A stretch of 26,045 bases of DNA from Propionibacterium sp. (GCA_022837595.1 JALHFX010000039.1:1-26045); one strand, 5' to 3'; shown: positions 13,823 to 22,553, numbered from the stretch's first letter. Numbers and translations are program-made. The notes: generated by a model not told the origin, from the sequence alone.

Positions 13823-15676
13823 ATGGCTCGTGCAGTTGGCATCGACCTCGGCACCACGAACTCGGTTGTCGCGGTACTGGAAGGTGGGGAGCCCACCGTT
13901 ATCCCCAATGCCGAAGGCTCACGCACCACACCGTCGGTGGTGGCGTTCACTAAGGGCGGTGAGGTTCTGGTCGGTGAGGTCGCCAAGCGTCAGGCCGTGA
14001 CCAACCCTGATCGGACGATCCGCTCCGTCAAACGTCACATGGGAACCGACTGGACCGTCAAGATCGACGGCAAAGACTATCGTCCGCAACAGATCAGTGG
14101 CTTCGTGCTGCAGAAGCTGAAGAGGGACGCCGAGGCCTACCTGGGTGAGACCATCACCAATGCTGTCATTACCGTGCCCGCCTACTTCGGCGATGCCGAG
14201 CGTCAGGCGACCAAGGAGGCCGGTGAGGTCGCCGGGCTGACCGTCGATCGTATTATCAACGAGCCGACCGCGGCTGCGCTGGCGTATGGCCTCGACAAGT
14301 CCGACCAGGAGCAGACAGTCTTGGTCTTCGACCTTGGCGGTGGCACCTTCGATGTTTCGCTGCTCGATATCAGCGAAGGCGTTTTCGAGGTCAAGGCGAC
14401 CAAGGGCGACCCGCGGCTGGGTGGCGATGACTGGGATCAGCGGATCATCGATTGGCTGGTTACCCAGTTCAAGAACAAGAACGGCATCGACCTGTCCAAG
14501 GACAAGATGGCCGGCCAGCGCCTGAAGGAGGCTGCTGAGCGCGCGAAGATCGAACTCAGCCAGGTGCAGTCCACCGAGATCAACCTGCCGTACGTCACCG
14601 CGGGCGCTGAGGGACCGTTGCACCTCGAGGAGAAGCTCACCCGCGCCGAGTTCCAGCGCATGACTCAGGACCTCCTCGATCGCTGCAAAGGCCCGTTCAA
14701 CTCGGTGCTGTCGGACTCCAAGGTCTCCGTCTCGCAGATCGACCAGATCATCCTGGTCGGCGGCTCGACCCGGATGCCTGCCGTTCAGGATCTGGTTCGT
14801 GAACTGTCCGGCGGCAAGGAGCCCAACAAGACCGTCAACCCGGACGAGGTCGTCGCGCTCGGCGCGTCCCTGCAGGCTGGTGTGTTGAAGGGCGAGGTCA
14901 AGGACGTTCTGCTGCTGGATGTCACCCCGTTGAGCCTCGGTATCGAGACCAAGGGTGGCGTGATGACCAAGATCATCGAGCGCAACACCACGATCCCGAC
15001 CAAGCGTTCCGAGATCTTCACCACGGCCGAGGACAACCAGCCTTCGGTGATGATCCAGGTCTACCAAGGCGAGCGTCAGTTCGCCCGCGACAACAAGTCA
15101 CTCGGCAACTTCGAGCTGATGGGTCTGATGCCGGCCCCGCGTGGCCTGCCGCAGATCGAGGTCACCTTCGATATCGACGCCAACGGCATCGTGCACGTCT
15201 ACGCGAAGGATATGGCGACCGGCAAGGAGCAGTCGATGACTGTGACCGGCGGTTCTGCCCTCGGCAAGGACGAGATCGACCAGATGGTCAGGGATGCCGA
15301 AGCGAACGAAGAGGCCGACCGCAAGCGTCGCGAGAGCGTCGACCTGCGCAATGAGGCCGATGCGCTGACCTTCCGCACCGAGAAGCTGCTCGAGGAGAAC
15401 AGCGAGAAGATCCCTGAAGACGTCAAGACTCCGGTCAACGAGGCCTTGGCAACGCTGAAGGAAGCGTTGAAGGGCACCGACAACGATGATGAAGTCCGTT
15501 CCGCCATGGAGGACCTCAACAAGAAGTCGGCGGCGATGGGACAAGCTGTCTACCAGGCCGCACAGGCAGAACAGGCCGCGCAGGCTGCTGCTGCCGAAGG
15601 GGCCGCTTCGGACAGCGATGCGAGTGATGACGATGTGGTGGATGCCGAAATCGTCGATGACGAGAAGAAGGACTGA
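13823..15676 (+). CDS. dnaK: Chaperone DnaK (Hsp70)
   Basis: ATP-driven cytoplasmic chaperone that works with DnaJ and GrpE. 617 residues, normal for actinobacteria. The N-terminal nucleotide-binding domain has AVGIDLGTTNSVVAVLEGG, INEPTAAALAYGLD, FDLGGGTFDVSLLDI and ILVGGSTRMPAVQ, the standard Hsp70 phosphate-binding and signature motifs. The VLLLDVTPLSLGIETKGG linker leads into the substrate-binding domain, then a helical lid and an acidic tail ending in DDDVVDAEIVDDE. ATG 13823 has AGGAGG 9 nt upstream. It is first gene of dnaK-grpE-dnaJ-hspR under two HAIR operators; expression is expected to rise on heat stress when HspR lets go. Confidence 0.99.
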   Translation: MARAVGIDLGTTNSVVAVLEGGEPTVIPNAEGSRTTPSVVAFTKGGEVLVGEVAKRQAVTNPDRTIRSVKRHMGTDWTVKIDGKDYRPQQISGFVLQKLKRDAEAYLGETITNAVITVPAYFGDAERQATKEAGEVAGLTVDRIINEPTAAALAYGLDKSDQEQTVLVFDLGGGTFDVSLLDISEGVFEVKATKGDPRLGGDDWDQRIIDWLVTQFKNKNGIDLSKDKMAGQRLKEAAERAKIELSQVQSTEINLPYVTAGAEGPLHLEEKLTRAEFQRMTQDLLDRCKGPFNSVLSDSKVSVSQIDQIILVGGSTRMPAVQDLVRELSGGKEPNKTVNPDEVVALGASLQAGVLKGEVKDVLLLDVTPLSLGIETKGGVMTKIIERNTTIPTKRSEIFTTAEDNQPSVMIQVYQGERQFARDNKSLGNFELMGLMPAPRGLPQIEVTFDIDANGIVHVYAKDMATGKEQSMTVTGGSALGKDEIDQMVRDAEANEEADRKRRESVDLRNEADALTFRTEKLLEENSEKIPEDVKTPVNEALATLKEALKGTDNDDEVRSAMEDLNKKSAAMGQAVYQAAQAEQAAQAAAAEGAASDSDASDDDVVDAEIVDDEKKD

Positions 15677-15682
15677 TCATTC

Positions 15683-16261
15683 ATGAGTGAACCCGTGGAC
15701 CAGGCGGCCATGGCTGACGAGCCAACCGGTGAGGTGCTCGACGCGGCCGACCTGATCTCGGATGACGCTGATCAGGTGGCCTCGGCTGATGCCGGGGCCA
15801 CCCCTCGCGTCGCACCCGGCCAGGGCGAAGAGGTCGACCAGCTGAAGGCGCTTGTTGCTGAGCGCACGAACGACCTACAACGCGTCCATGCCGAGTATGT
15901 GAACTATAAGAAGCGCGTCGACCGCGATCGAGCCTTGGCGCGCCAAGGCGGTATCGAGGCAGTATTGCGCGATCTGCTGCCGGTATTCGATTCGATCACA
16001 GCAGCTGAGGAACACGACGAGCTGACCGGCGGGTTCAAGCTGACCGCCGACGAGTTGGCCAAGGTCTCGAAGGCATATGGCTTCGAAGGTTTCGGCGCGC
16101 CGGGGGAGCCATTCGATCCCCGGTTGCACGAGGCACTGATGCAGATGCCCGATCCCGAGGTCAGCGAGATGGTCATCCGTGATGTCATGCAGCGCGGCTA
16201 CCGGATCAACGATCTGGTCGTGCGTCCGGCGCGCGTAGTCGTAGCAGTACCTGCCGAGTAA
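15683..16261 (+). CDS. grpE: Nucleotide exchange factor GrpE
   Basis: Releases ADP from DnaK. 192 residues: an acidic, poorly ordered N-terminus (1-50), a long helix of the coiled-coil dimer (VDQLKALVAERTNDLQRVH and following), the conserved VNYKKRVDRDR and VLRDLLPVFDSI segments, and a C-terminal beta domain with FDPRLHEAL and GYRINDLVVRPARVVVA. All are typical of GrpE. It starts 6 nt after the dnaK stop, with AAGGA inside the dnaK end as ribosome binding site, so translation is probably coupled. Confidence 0.97.
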   Translation: MSEPVDQAAMADEPTGEVLDAADLISDDADQVASADAGATPRVAPGQGEEVDQLKALVAERTNDLQRVHAEYVNYKKRVDRDRALARQGGIEAVLRDLLPVFDSITAAEEHDELTGGFKLTADELAKVSKAYGFEGFGAPGEPFDPRLHEALMQMPDPEVSEMVIRDVMQRGYRINDLVVRPARVVVAVPAE

Positions 16262-16289
16262 TTGAAAACACTGGAGAGGGGGTAGGGCG

Positions 16290-17441
16290 ATGAGCCAGAA
16301 GGATTGGATGGAGAAGGATTACTACAAGATCCTGGGCGTTCCCAAGGATGCCAAGCCTGAACAGATCAAGAAGGCATTCCGCAAGATCGCCCGCGAGAAC
16401 CATCCTGACCAGCACCCCGGTGACACGAAGGCCGAGCAACGCTTCAAGGAGGCGTCTGAGGCCAACGATGTGTTGAGCGATCCGAGCACACGGGCTGAGT
16501 ATGACGAACAACGCAGCCTGTTTGGCTCGGGAGGCTTCCGTTTCCAGCGTCCAGGATCTGGTGGTTCCGGTGCGGGTGGCGAGCGGGTCTTCCGCACAAC
16601 CGTGGGTGACCAGGGTCTTGGAGATATCTTCGGCAATCTTTTCGGTCAGGCCAGCGCGTCATCATCGAGTAGGCGCTCCCCGCGTCGGGGTGCCGATGTC
16701 GAGGGCGAAGTCACGATCGGCTTCAATCAGGCGGTCGAGGGCGCGACGGTCGGCATCCAGATGATGAGCGAGGAGGCGTGCCAGGCGTGCCACGGGACCG
16801 GCGCGAAGGCCGGCACCTCACCCAGAGTCTGCCCCACCTGTCAAGGGTCGGGGGTCCAGCAGGCGAGCGCCGGCGGACTCTTCCAGATGACCGAGACCTG
16901 TAGCGACTGCCAAGGCCGCGGCCTGATCGTGGACGAGCCATGTGAGGTTTGCTACGGCAGCGGACGCGCCTCCAGCCGTCGGACGATACAGATCCGGGTG
17001 CCGGCAGGTGTCGCCGACGGTCAGAAGATCCGTATCAAGGGGAAGGGATCACCCGGAGAGAACGGCGGCGCACCCGGCGATCTCTATGTGGTGGTGCATG
17101 TTCGTCCACACCCGGTTTTCGGGCGTAATGGCGATAACCTCACCGTCACGGTCCCGGTCACCTTCACCGAAGCCACGCTTGGTGCTGAGATCGAGGCTCC
17201 GACACTTGGGGGCGGCAGCGTGAAACTGCGCATCCCGGCTGGTACCCCGAACGGACGGACCTTCCGGGTGCGTGGCCGTGGCGTGGCCAAGGGCAACGGT
17301 GAAAAGGGTGATCTGCTGGCCACGATCGAGGTGCAGGTGCCGCCGAGCCTGACCGATGAGGCCAGGCAGGCTCTGCAAACCTTTGCCGATGCTGCGGGTC
17401 AGGCGAATCCGCGGGCGGACTTGTTGGCGAGTAACCGATGA
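16290..17441 (+). CDS. dnaJ: Chaperone DnaJ (Hsp40)
   Basis: Delivers substrates to DnaK and stimulates its ATPase. 383 residues with full type-I architecture: J domain (about 9-70) with DYYKILGVPKDA and HPD in ARENHPDQ; Gly/Phe-rich region including GSGGSGAGGERVF; a zinc-binding domain with four CXXCXGXG repeats (CQACHGTG, CPTCQGSG, CSDCQGRG, CEVCYGSG), all cysteines intact; and C-terminal substrate domains with FGRNGDNL and GDLLATIEVQVP. A strong GAGAGGGGG precedes ATG 16290. Being grouped with grpE and hspR, it is the actinobacterial DnaJ1 type. The end overlaps hspR by 4 nt (ATGA). Confidence 0.98.
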   Translation: MSQKDWMEKDYYKILGVPKDAKPEQIKKAFRKIARENHPDQHPGDTKAEQRFKEASEANDVLSDPSTRAEYDEQRSLFGSGGFRFQRPGSGGSGAGGERVFRTTVGDQGLGDIFGNLFGQASASSSSRRSPRRGADVEGEVTIGFNQAVEGATVGIQMMSEEACQACHGTGAKAGTSPRVCPTCQGSGVQQASAGGLFQMTETCSDCQGRGLIVDEPCEVCYGSGRASSRRTIQIRVPAGVADGQKIRIKGKGSPGENGGAPGDLYVVVHVRPHPVFGRNGDNLTVTVPVTFTEATLGAEIEAPTLGGGSVKLRIPAGTPNGRTFRVRGRGVAKGNGEKGDLLATIEVQVPPSLTDEARQALQTFADAAGQANPRADLLASNR

Positions 17442-17863
17442 GCACGCGGATGCTGCCCGAAATTATGGATCCGGCCGCACCGGTCTTCAGTATTTCGGTG
17501 GCGGCCACCCTGGCCGAGATGCATCCGCAGACTCTTCGTCAGTATGACCGGCTCGGATTGGTGGTGGCCAGCCGTGCAAAGGGCGGTGGCCGCCGCTACT
17601 CGCCGAACGATATCCAGCGGCTCCGATTGATTCAGTCACTGTCGCAGGAGGAGGGTATCAATCTCACCGGGATCCGTCGGATCCTCGCCCTCCAGTCCGA
17701 ACTCGATGAGACTCAGCGGCGGTTGGACGAGCTCACCCGCCTGATGCGCCGACTGGTGGAAGACCAAGAATCGCCGAGCCCGCGGGTCTTCTCGGCGGGG
17801 GCGAGCGGGCATGTGGCGCAAGGACGCATGCAGCGTCGTCCGCTGGCTCTACCTGGTCGATAG
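17438..17863 (+). CDS. hspR: Heat-shock repressor HspR (MerR family)
   Basis: Repressor that binds HAIR sequences and is thought to sense free DnaK. 141 residues. The MerR-type helix-turn-helix is seen in FSISVAATLAEMHPQTLRQYDRLGLVVASRAKGGGRRYSPNDIQRL, with the typical HspR features (LRQYDRLGLV, GGGRRYS), followed by LIQSLSQEEGINLTGIRRIL and a dimerisation helix of L-x-x-E/R heptads. A basic tail follows. ATG overlaps the dnaJ stop by 4 nt. Two HAIR sites upstream of dnaK complete an autoregulatory loop. No terminator hairpin was seen in the short gap after it. Confidence 0.96.
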   Translation: MSTRMLPEIMDPAAPVFSISVAATLAEMHPQTLRQYDRLGLVVASRAKGGGRRYSPNDIQRLRLIQSLSQEEGINLTGIRRILALQSELDETQRRLDELTRLMRRLVEDQESPSPRVFSAGASGHVAQGRMQRRPLALPGR

Positions 17864-17902
17864 CCCTTGCTCGCCGGTACTCCTGGGCGTGAGGGGGACG
17901 GC

Positions 17903-17908
17903 TAGGCT
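17903..17908 (+). promoter_or_regulatory. Putative -10 element for the 17915 gene (leaderless)
   Basis: TAGGCT ends 6 nt before GTG 17915 with no clear Shine-Dalgarno. It suggests this gene is not simply read through from hspR. Confidence 0.4.
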
Positions 17909-17914
17909 GATGGT

Positions 17915-18472
17915 GTGAAGCTTCGAGATCACCAAGTGTCTTGTCATGGGTTCAATCCCACTCGTCCCGATGGGGGCGAGTGGGCGCACGCCATGGTTCT
18001 GCATGATGGCAGCACCGTCTACGCCGATACTGCGGCGGAGGTCGTCGAAGAGATGATGCCCGGTTACGAATCTCTCGACTCGGCGGCGCGCAGGGACGCG
18101 CGTTATCGCCATGCTGCAGTGACGGCGTCCGCCGTCCAGCAGATCCTCATGAACCGTGCGAAATCAGAGGGCACTTTTGATCCCGATGATGTGCGTTACT
18201 CGCAGACCGTACAGATCCTGCGCACCGACAAGTCGCTCTGCCTGGAACTCGAACTTCCTGAACGCCCCGGCGAGGCTGCCGACTGGCTGCCGCAGGTTCC
18301 TCTGGTACTGCTGACAACGAGCTACGCACCGTTCACGCGGCATCCCCGGATCGGCGGGAATGTCATCTGGATCGATCCGGCGTCTGAGGAGAGCTATCTG
18401 GCTTCACTGAACGCGACCGGAATCGTCAGCTACTGGACGGCTGACTCTAAGTCGGCCGCCCCTGATAGCTGA
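17915..18472 (+). CDS. Hypothetical protein, 185 aa
   Basis: No family was recognised. The predicted protein is soluble, without signal peptide, membrane helix or cysteine-rich motif. It begins MKLRDHQVSCHGFNPTRPD, contains an acidic helical middle (AAEVVEEMMPGYESLDSAA) and a strand-rich C-terminal part (VPLVLLTTSYAPFTRH, GNVIWIDPASEESYLASL). Codon use resembles its neighbours, with strong third-position GC. The phrase VIWIDPASEESYLASL near the C-terminus hints at a compact alpha/beta fold but nothing more. The GTG start is chosen for the -10 hexamer ending 6 nt upstream; no better start exists nearby. It lies between hspR and galE on the same strand, which may be chance. Confidence 0.7.
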   Translation: MKLRDHQVSCHGFNPTRPDGGEWAHAMVLHDGSTVYADTAAEVVEEMMPGYESLDSAARRDARYRHAAVTASAVQQILMNRAKSEGTFDPDDVRYSQTVQILRTDKSLCLELELPERPGEAADWLPQVPLVLLTTSYAPFTRHPRIGGNVIWIDPASEESYLASLNATGIVSYWTADSKSAAPDS

Positions 18473-18513
18473 GCAGCCCAACACAGAACACAGCCCCGAG
18501 GGAGAGGATGAGA

Positions 18514-19478
18514 ATGAGTTGGTTAGTCACCGGAGGAGCCGGATATATCGGTTCGCATGTCGTGCAAGCATTTCTGGATGCCGGAATTACTCCCGTCGTC
18601 ATCGATGATCTATCCAGCGGGCACGCTGAGTTCGTCCCGGACGGTGTGGAATTCGCGCGAGGCAGCATCCTTGACACCCACCTGGTCTACCGGACGCTGG
18701 TCGACAACGGCTGTGTCGGTGTCGTCCATCTAGCCGGATTCAAGTACGCGGGCGTCAGCGTCAACAAACCGCTGCACACTTATGAGCAGAACGTCACACC
18801 GTGTCACTGTTGCGCGCGATGCGCACCGCGAATGTGCACAACTATGTATTTTCGAGTTCGGCGTCGGTCTATGGGACTCCCGACGTTGATCAAGTCACCG
18901 AAGACACTCCGACCGGCCCCGAATCACCCTACGGGCAGACCAAGCTGATCGGCGAATGGTTGGCCGGCGATATGATCCATGTTGATCCGCAGTGGCGTTT
19001 CACGAATCTGCGGTACTTCAATGTGGTCGGTTCCGGATCGGACGCACTCTACGACACCAGCCCGCACAACCTCTTCCCGATCGTCTTCGATGCGCTGCTC
19101 GACGGTCGCACCCCCAAGATTTTCGGGGACGACTATCCGACCCCTGACGGTACCTGTGTTCGCGACTATGTACATGTCGCCGATCTGGCCATTTCGCATG
19201 TTGCCGCCGCGAAGGCGATGGCCGAAGGCCGGGATCTGCAAGTCGCCTATAACCTGGGTAGCGGCGATGGTTCGAGTGTCGCGGAGATCATGTCGGCGAT
19301 CGCTCGGGTGACCGGTATTGACTTCACACCCGAGATCGCGCCCCGGCGTCCTGGTGATCCCGCGAGGATCGTCGCCAACGGCGACGCGGCCGCCCGTGAC
19401 CTGGACTGGAAGATGCGCTTCACCTTGGACGAGATGGTTGGATCAGCCTGGAAGGCCCGTCAGGCCCATCAGAGCTGA
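18514..19478 (+). pseudogene. galE: UDP-glucose 4-epimerase, frameshifted
   Basis: GalE interconverts UDP-glucose and UDP-galactose with bound NAD. The first part reads MSWLVTGGAGYIGSHVVQAF (Rossmann glycine motif), through VVHLAGFKYAGVSVNKP and YEQNV. The frame then breaks between 18797 and 18798. The second frame continues TVSLLRAMRTANVHNYVFSSSASVYG with the catalytic Ser region, SPYGQTK with catalytic Tyr and Lys, LRYFNVVG, and DGTCVRDYVHVADLA to a TGA at 19478. Family comparison (NVxGTxxLL) suggests about 4 nt missing after gtcac, removing one Gly codon plus one base. All else looks intact, so this is a recent mutation or a sequencing error. ATG 18514 follows GGGAGAGG at good spacing; ATG 18508 is too close. 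The 3' end overlaps the convergent bPH2 gene by 10 bp. Confidence 0.9.
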
Positions 19479-20941
19479 ACAGTGGGAGGTGCCCACCGCG
19501 GTGGTTCAGTAGGAGCGTAGAGGAGCGACAGCTCCGGACTCGACCGGGCCTGTCGCATCCGGTCGAGCTCGCTCATCGCCAGTGATCGGGCAGCACTGTG
19601 ATCCAGATGTCGGCAGACCACGTCCACCGGCCCGGGCGTGGTGTGCGCCTGCAGATCTGCCAGCGCCAGCCTGCGCTGAATGATGCCCTGCGAGATCCGC
19701 ACCGATTGCACCCTGGCGTGCGGAACGATCGACGTGCGTCTGCGCAATAGACCGCCTGCGGCCACGAGCACGCGCTCGTCGAAACCCCAGGAAAAGGTCT
19801 GCGCGTCGAACCACCGCAGCCAGCGGGCGCGTCGCGGGATCGGATGCATCTCGATGGCGTTCAACGCGAGCCTTGGCCACAGCGTCTTCAAAACGAGTTC
19901 GACATCGGATTTATGACCGACCGGCAGCAGCAGGTTCGCCGGAACATTTCCGCTGGCTTCTAACTCGAGACCCAGCACATCGATGCGAACCCGGTACCAG
20001 CCCATGATCCGCCACAGCAGTGGCTGACTGATGTCAAGGGCCTGGACGCGGTTGCGAGGGATGGTCTGGCTGGTGAGCGATGTCAAACCGGACGCGGTGC
20101 GCAGGCCACCATCAGGAGTCATCGTCAACGTGAAGTTCCACTCATTGCGCATGCGATTCAGCAGATATGCGGCCATGCCCAGCAGCCAGGGCAGCAGCAG
20201 TGAGGTTGAGGCCAAGGCGAGTGGCTGATCGCGCCAGATGGCGAAGCCGACGGTTACGGTTATCAAGATCAGGATGATGATCGTCGAGTTGGTGACGATC
20301 ATGGACGCCAGCAGCCTGCTCGGTGGGACTGCGACGATTCTCAGGTCGGTCGCGGAGGCGTCAACGAAGGCGGTGCCGACCGGGGTCTGGGCCGACGAGA
20401 TCACGCCGGTGTGCTTGCCGTGAGCCCTCGTGATCAGATAGTCGCGTAACTGGTAGGCGCGCTTGCGCGAGAGATATTCGATGTTTGCATTTGAGCCGCT
20501 GCCGCCCACATCAATGCGCAGCGCGGCCAGGCCGAGTAACCGGGCAACCAAAGGTTGCGTGACGTCGACCGACTGAATCTTGGTGAACGCGACACGCTCG
20601 GAGCGTTTCGAGATGAAATTGCGTTCGATCAGGACTTGCTGATCATCGATGATGAAGCTGGTGAATCGCCAGGTCAGATAGCCGGCGAGTAATGAGATCA
20701 TCAAAACGACCGCCATCAACCCCATGGGGATGTACCAGTAATCGGCGAGGGTTCTCCACCCGCCGTTTGGTGCCTCGCGTAATAGATCGGGCGCGTCGCG
20801 CAGGATGAAGTATCCGACCGCTACGATCGCGATCCAGCTTTTGGCGATCGGTGTCAGCGGATGCGGGTGCTCGAGTAACCGGTCCTGGGTTGGTTCACTC
20901 TTGACCACGTGGAACGGCTCGTGGTCCGGGTACTGGGTCAT
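19469..20941 (-). CDS. Large bPH2-domain membrane protein (YdbT-like)
   Basis: 490 residues. Predicted membrane segments at about 35-47, 68-90 and a pair at 212-234 and 240-261. Three bacterial PH (bPH_2/YdbS-like) domains follow membrane segments: about 93-165 (VLIERNFISKRSERVAFTKIQSVDVTQPLVARLLGLAALRI), 267-350 (TSQTIPRNRVQALDISQPLLWRIMGWYRVRIDV) and 380-450 (LLRRRTSIVPHARVQSVRISQGIIQRRLALADL). The repeated R-x-x-x-I-P/V-x-x-R-V-Q-x-V/L-x-I-S-Q pattern is the family hallmark. The pairing of a short and a long bPH2 protein is the ydbS-ydbT arrangement of B. subtilis; function there is poorly understood and concerns the envelope. It overlaps the upstream gene by 4 nt. Confidence 0.88.
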   Translation of the reverse strand: MTQYPDHEPFHVVKSEPTQDRLLEHPHPLTPIAKSWIAIVAVGYFILRDAPDLLREAPNGGWRTLADYWYIPMGLMAVVLMISLLAGYLTWRFTSFIIDDQQVLIERNFISKRSERVAFTKIQSVDVTQPLVARLLGLAALRIDVGGSGSNANIEYLSRKRAYQLRDYLITRAHGKHTGVISSAQTPVGTAFVDASATDLRIVAVPPSRLLASMIVTNSTIIILILITVTVGFAIWRDQPLALASTSLLLPWLLGMAAYLLNRMRNEWNFTLTMTPDGGLRTASGLTSLTSQTIPRNRVQALDISQPLLWRIMGWYRVRIDVLGLELEASGNVPANLLLPVGHKSDVELVLKTLWPRLALNAIEMHPIPRRARWLRWFDAQTFSWGFDERVLVAAGGLLRRRTSIVPHARVQSVRISQGIIQRRLALADLQAHTTPGPVDVVCRHLDHSAARSLAMSELDRMRQARSSPELSLLYAPTEPPRWAPPTVQL

Positions 20942-21465
20942 AGTCCGGTCGCCTGGGTCTCGCCGCGCTCAGTGAGCCGGTCGCGCAATGCTGCTGCGGC
21001 TTGCGGGTCGAGCCCGGGAATCATAGCGTCGGACTGTGCCGATGCGGTCACCAGTTTGACGGTGGCCAGTGTGAACGCGCGCTCGATCGGGCCCGCGGAG
21101 ATATGCACGGCCTGCATCCGTCCGTAGGGTACGACGGTCAGCCGCCGGTTGAAGATACCGGACTTGATATAGAGATCGGACTCGCGTTCGGCATATGCCC
21201 AGGAGCGCGCGATGGCACCTTGGCGCCAGATCCGCCACACAGCCAAGGCAATGATCGCCCCGCTGCTGGCGATCAGGGTCCAGCGCAAGGAGCTTCGTGC
21301 GCCGGCGACGAGCTGCAACACGATTACCTGAGGCATGATCACAATCAGGGCGACAAAGACCCAGTTGATCAGCGACATCAATCGCCGAAGGCGAGTGTAG
21401 TTTCGCGCGACCGGCGTCCAGGCCTCGCTAGGAGGTGCGAACAGGGCGTTTTGTTCGACATTCAT
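20938..21465 (-). CDS. Small bPH2-domain membrane protein (YdbS-like)
   Basis: 175 residues with two membrane helices (about 31-53 and 63-80) and one bPH_2 domain (about 93-165) showing YIKSGIFNRRLTVVPYGRMQAVHISAGPIERAFTLATVKLVTAS, the standard YdbS pattern. It overlaps the large bPH2 gene by 4 nt and starts 1 nt after the LiaF-like stop, so the three genes are almost certainly translated as an operon. The products may form one membrane complex; this is inference from gene pairing. Confidence 0.88.
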   Translation of the reverse strand: MNVEQNALFAPPSEAWTPVARNYTRLRRLMSLINWVFVALIVIMPQVIVLQLVAGARSSLRWTLIASSGAIIALAVWRIWRQGAIARSWAYAERESDLYIKSGIFNRRLTVVPYGRMQAVHISAGPIERAFTLATVKLVTASAQSDAMIPGLDPQAAAALRDRLTERGETQATGL

Positions 21466-21466
21466 G

Positions 21467-21952
21467 TTAATTCCGGCGTTTGCGGCGCCTGCGCCAAGAA
21501 ATGTGGTCGCTGCCGTAAACGATCACGGTGCCGAGAATCAGATCACCACGCAGCGTGATCCGAAGCCCTCCAGGCCGAGGAGGGCTCAACTTTTTGAGTT
21601 TCACCTCCGACGCGAACGCGCGAGTCTCATCAATAACCAGGGTGCCCTCGGGAACCCAGATCTTCACATCCCCCAGGAAACCGTTGAGGTCGATCGTGAA
21701 GTCGAGAGACTCGAAGACCGCTTCGCAGAGGTCGAGTTTGATGGTACCCATCACCGAAGTGGCGCTCAGACTGGCAGGGACGATCCACGCACCTTCACGG
21801 GTCTTGGTACTGAGGATCGCGTTGAGGCTGTTTGTCGAGTATCGCGTGGGTGGCAGGACCTGATAGCTGGGCTGCGGAAAGCCCCCATCGTCGGCGCGAT
21901 GACTATCTTGGATTTTACGGGAGGGTTCATCATTGAGCGGCTGACCTGGCAT
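21467..21952 (-). CDS. LiaF/DUF1707-C-like protein without membrane helices
   Basis: 161 residues. The C-terminal domain (about 43-160) resembles the beta-helical C-terminal region of DUF1707 and LiaF proteins: LNAILSTKTREGAWIVP, VMGTIKLDLCEAVFES, TIDLNGFLGDVKIWVPEGTLV, then a tail of repeating basic residues. In such proteins this domain is normally preceded by a DUF1707 motif and membrane helices; here residues 1-40 are polar and no helix is seen. LiaF-type proteins modulate envelope-stress signalling in Firmicutes. It is the first gene of the three-gene operon with two bPH2 proteins, suggesting a joint envelope role. The start at 21952 has GGAAG close upstream and also a TGA-GACGAT hexamer ending 6 nt before it; either could apply. 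Confidence 0.72.
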   Translation of the reverse strand: MPGQPLNDEPSRKIQDSHRADDGGFPQPSYQVLPPTRYSTNSLNAILSTKTREGAWIVPASLSATSVMGTIKLDLCEAVFESLDFTIDLNGFLGDVKIWVPEGTLVIDETRAFASEVKLKKLSPPRPGGLRITLRGDLILGTVIVYGSDHISWRRRRKRRN

Positions 21953-21984
21953 GCTTCCATCGTCTCAGGGATGAGGCTCTCATG

Positions 21985-22028
21985 AAAATGCCGTTGCGTG
22001 ACGGCACTCATTCGTCACGCAACGGCAT
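21985..22028 (-). terminator. Rho-independent terminator of tpx
   Basis: A 16-bp perfect stem (21988-22003 with 22013-22028), 9-nt loop, followed on the minus strand by a short T-run (21987-21985). It lies 21 bp after the tpx stop. Confidence 0.85.
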
Positions 22029-22049
22029 CAACGTTCATGCCGACAGGAT

Positions 22050-22547
22050 TCAGCCGAGTGCGGCGACGGCTGCGTCGTAGTCAGGCTCAGTCTTGATCTC
22101 GGGAACCAGCTGGGTGTACATGACTGTGCCGTCGGTATCGACGATGACCACCGAGCGTGCCAGCAGGCCCTTCAGCGGGCCGTCGACCATTGTCACGCCG
22201 TAGTCGTCGCCAAACGAGGAACGGAAAGCGGAGGCGGTGACGACGTTCTCGATGCCCTCAGCGGCGCAGAAACGTCCGGAGGCGAATGGGAGATCTTTAC
22301 TGACCGCGAGTACCACAGTGTTGTCGAGGCCGGCTGCAAGCTCATTGAACCTGCGGACGCTCATCGCACAGATGCCCGTGTCGAGGCTCGGGAAGATATT
22401 CAGCACCACCCGCTTGCCGGCGAAATCCGCCAGGGTGACGGTGCCCAGATCACCGCCGACGAGTTCGGTGGCGGGCGCTGGCTGGCCGACTGCAGGCAGT
22501 TCGCCAATAGTTGAGATGGGCTGGGAATCAAAAGTGATATTGGCCAT
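22050..22547 (-). CDS. tpx: Thiol peroxidase Tpx (atypical 2-Cys peroxiredoxin)
   Basis: Reduces hydrogen and organic peroxides using thioredoxin. 165 residues, the family's usual size. The peroxidatic cysteine is C60 in FPSLDTGICAMSVRRFNE and the resolving cysteine C94 in KDLPFASGRFCAAEGIENV, the spacing of Tpx. GDDYGVTMVDGPLKGLLARSVVIVD is also typical. ATG 22547 lacks a Shine-Dalgarno; an AAGAAT hexamer ends 6 nt before it. It lies 77 bp downstream of tRNA-Gly on the same strand and ends at a strong terminator. Confidence 0.97.
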   Translation of the reverse strand: MANITFDSQPISTIGELPAVGQPAPATELVGGDLGTVTLADFAGKRVVLNIFPSLDTGICAMSVRRFNELAAGLDNTVVLAVSKDLPFASGRFCAAEGIENVVTASAFRSSFGDDYGVTMVDGPLKGLLARSVVIVDTDGTVMYTQLVPEIKTEPDYDAAVAALG

Positions 22548-22553
22548 GACTTC

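Noticed and set aside
13919..15067. 382-codon minus-strand frame opposite dnaK
   Set aside because: The classic dnaK antisense frame caused by codon bias, with no supporting start signal or family match.
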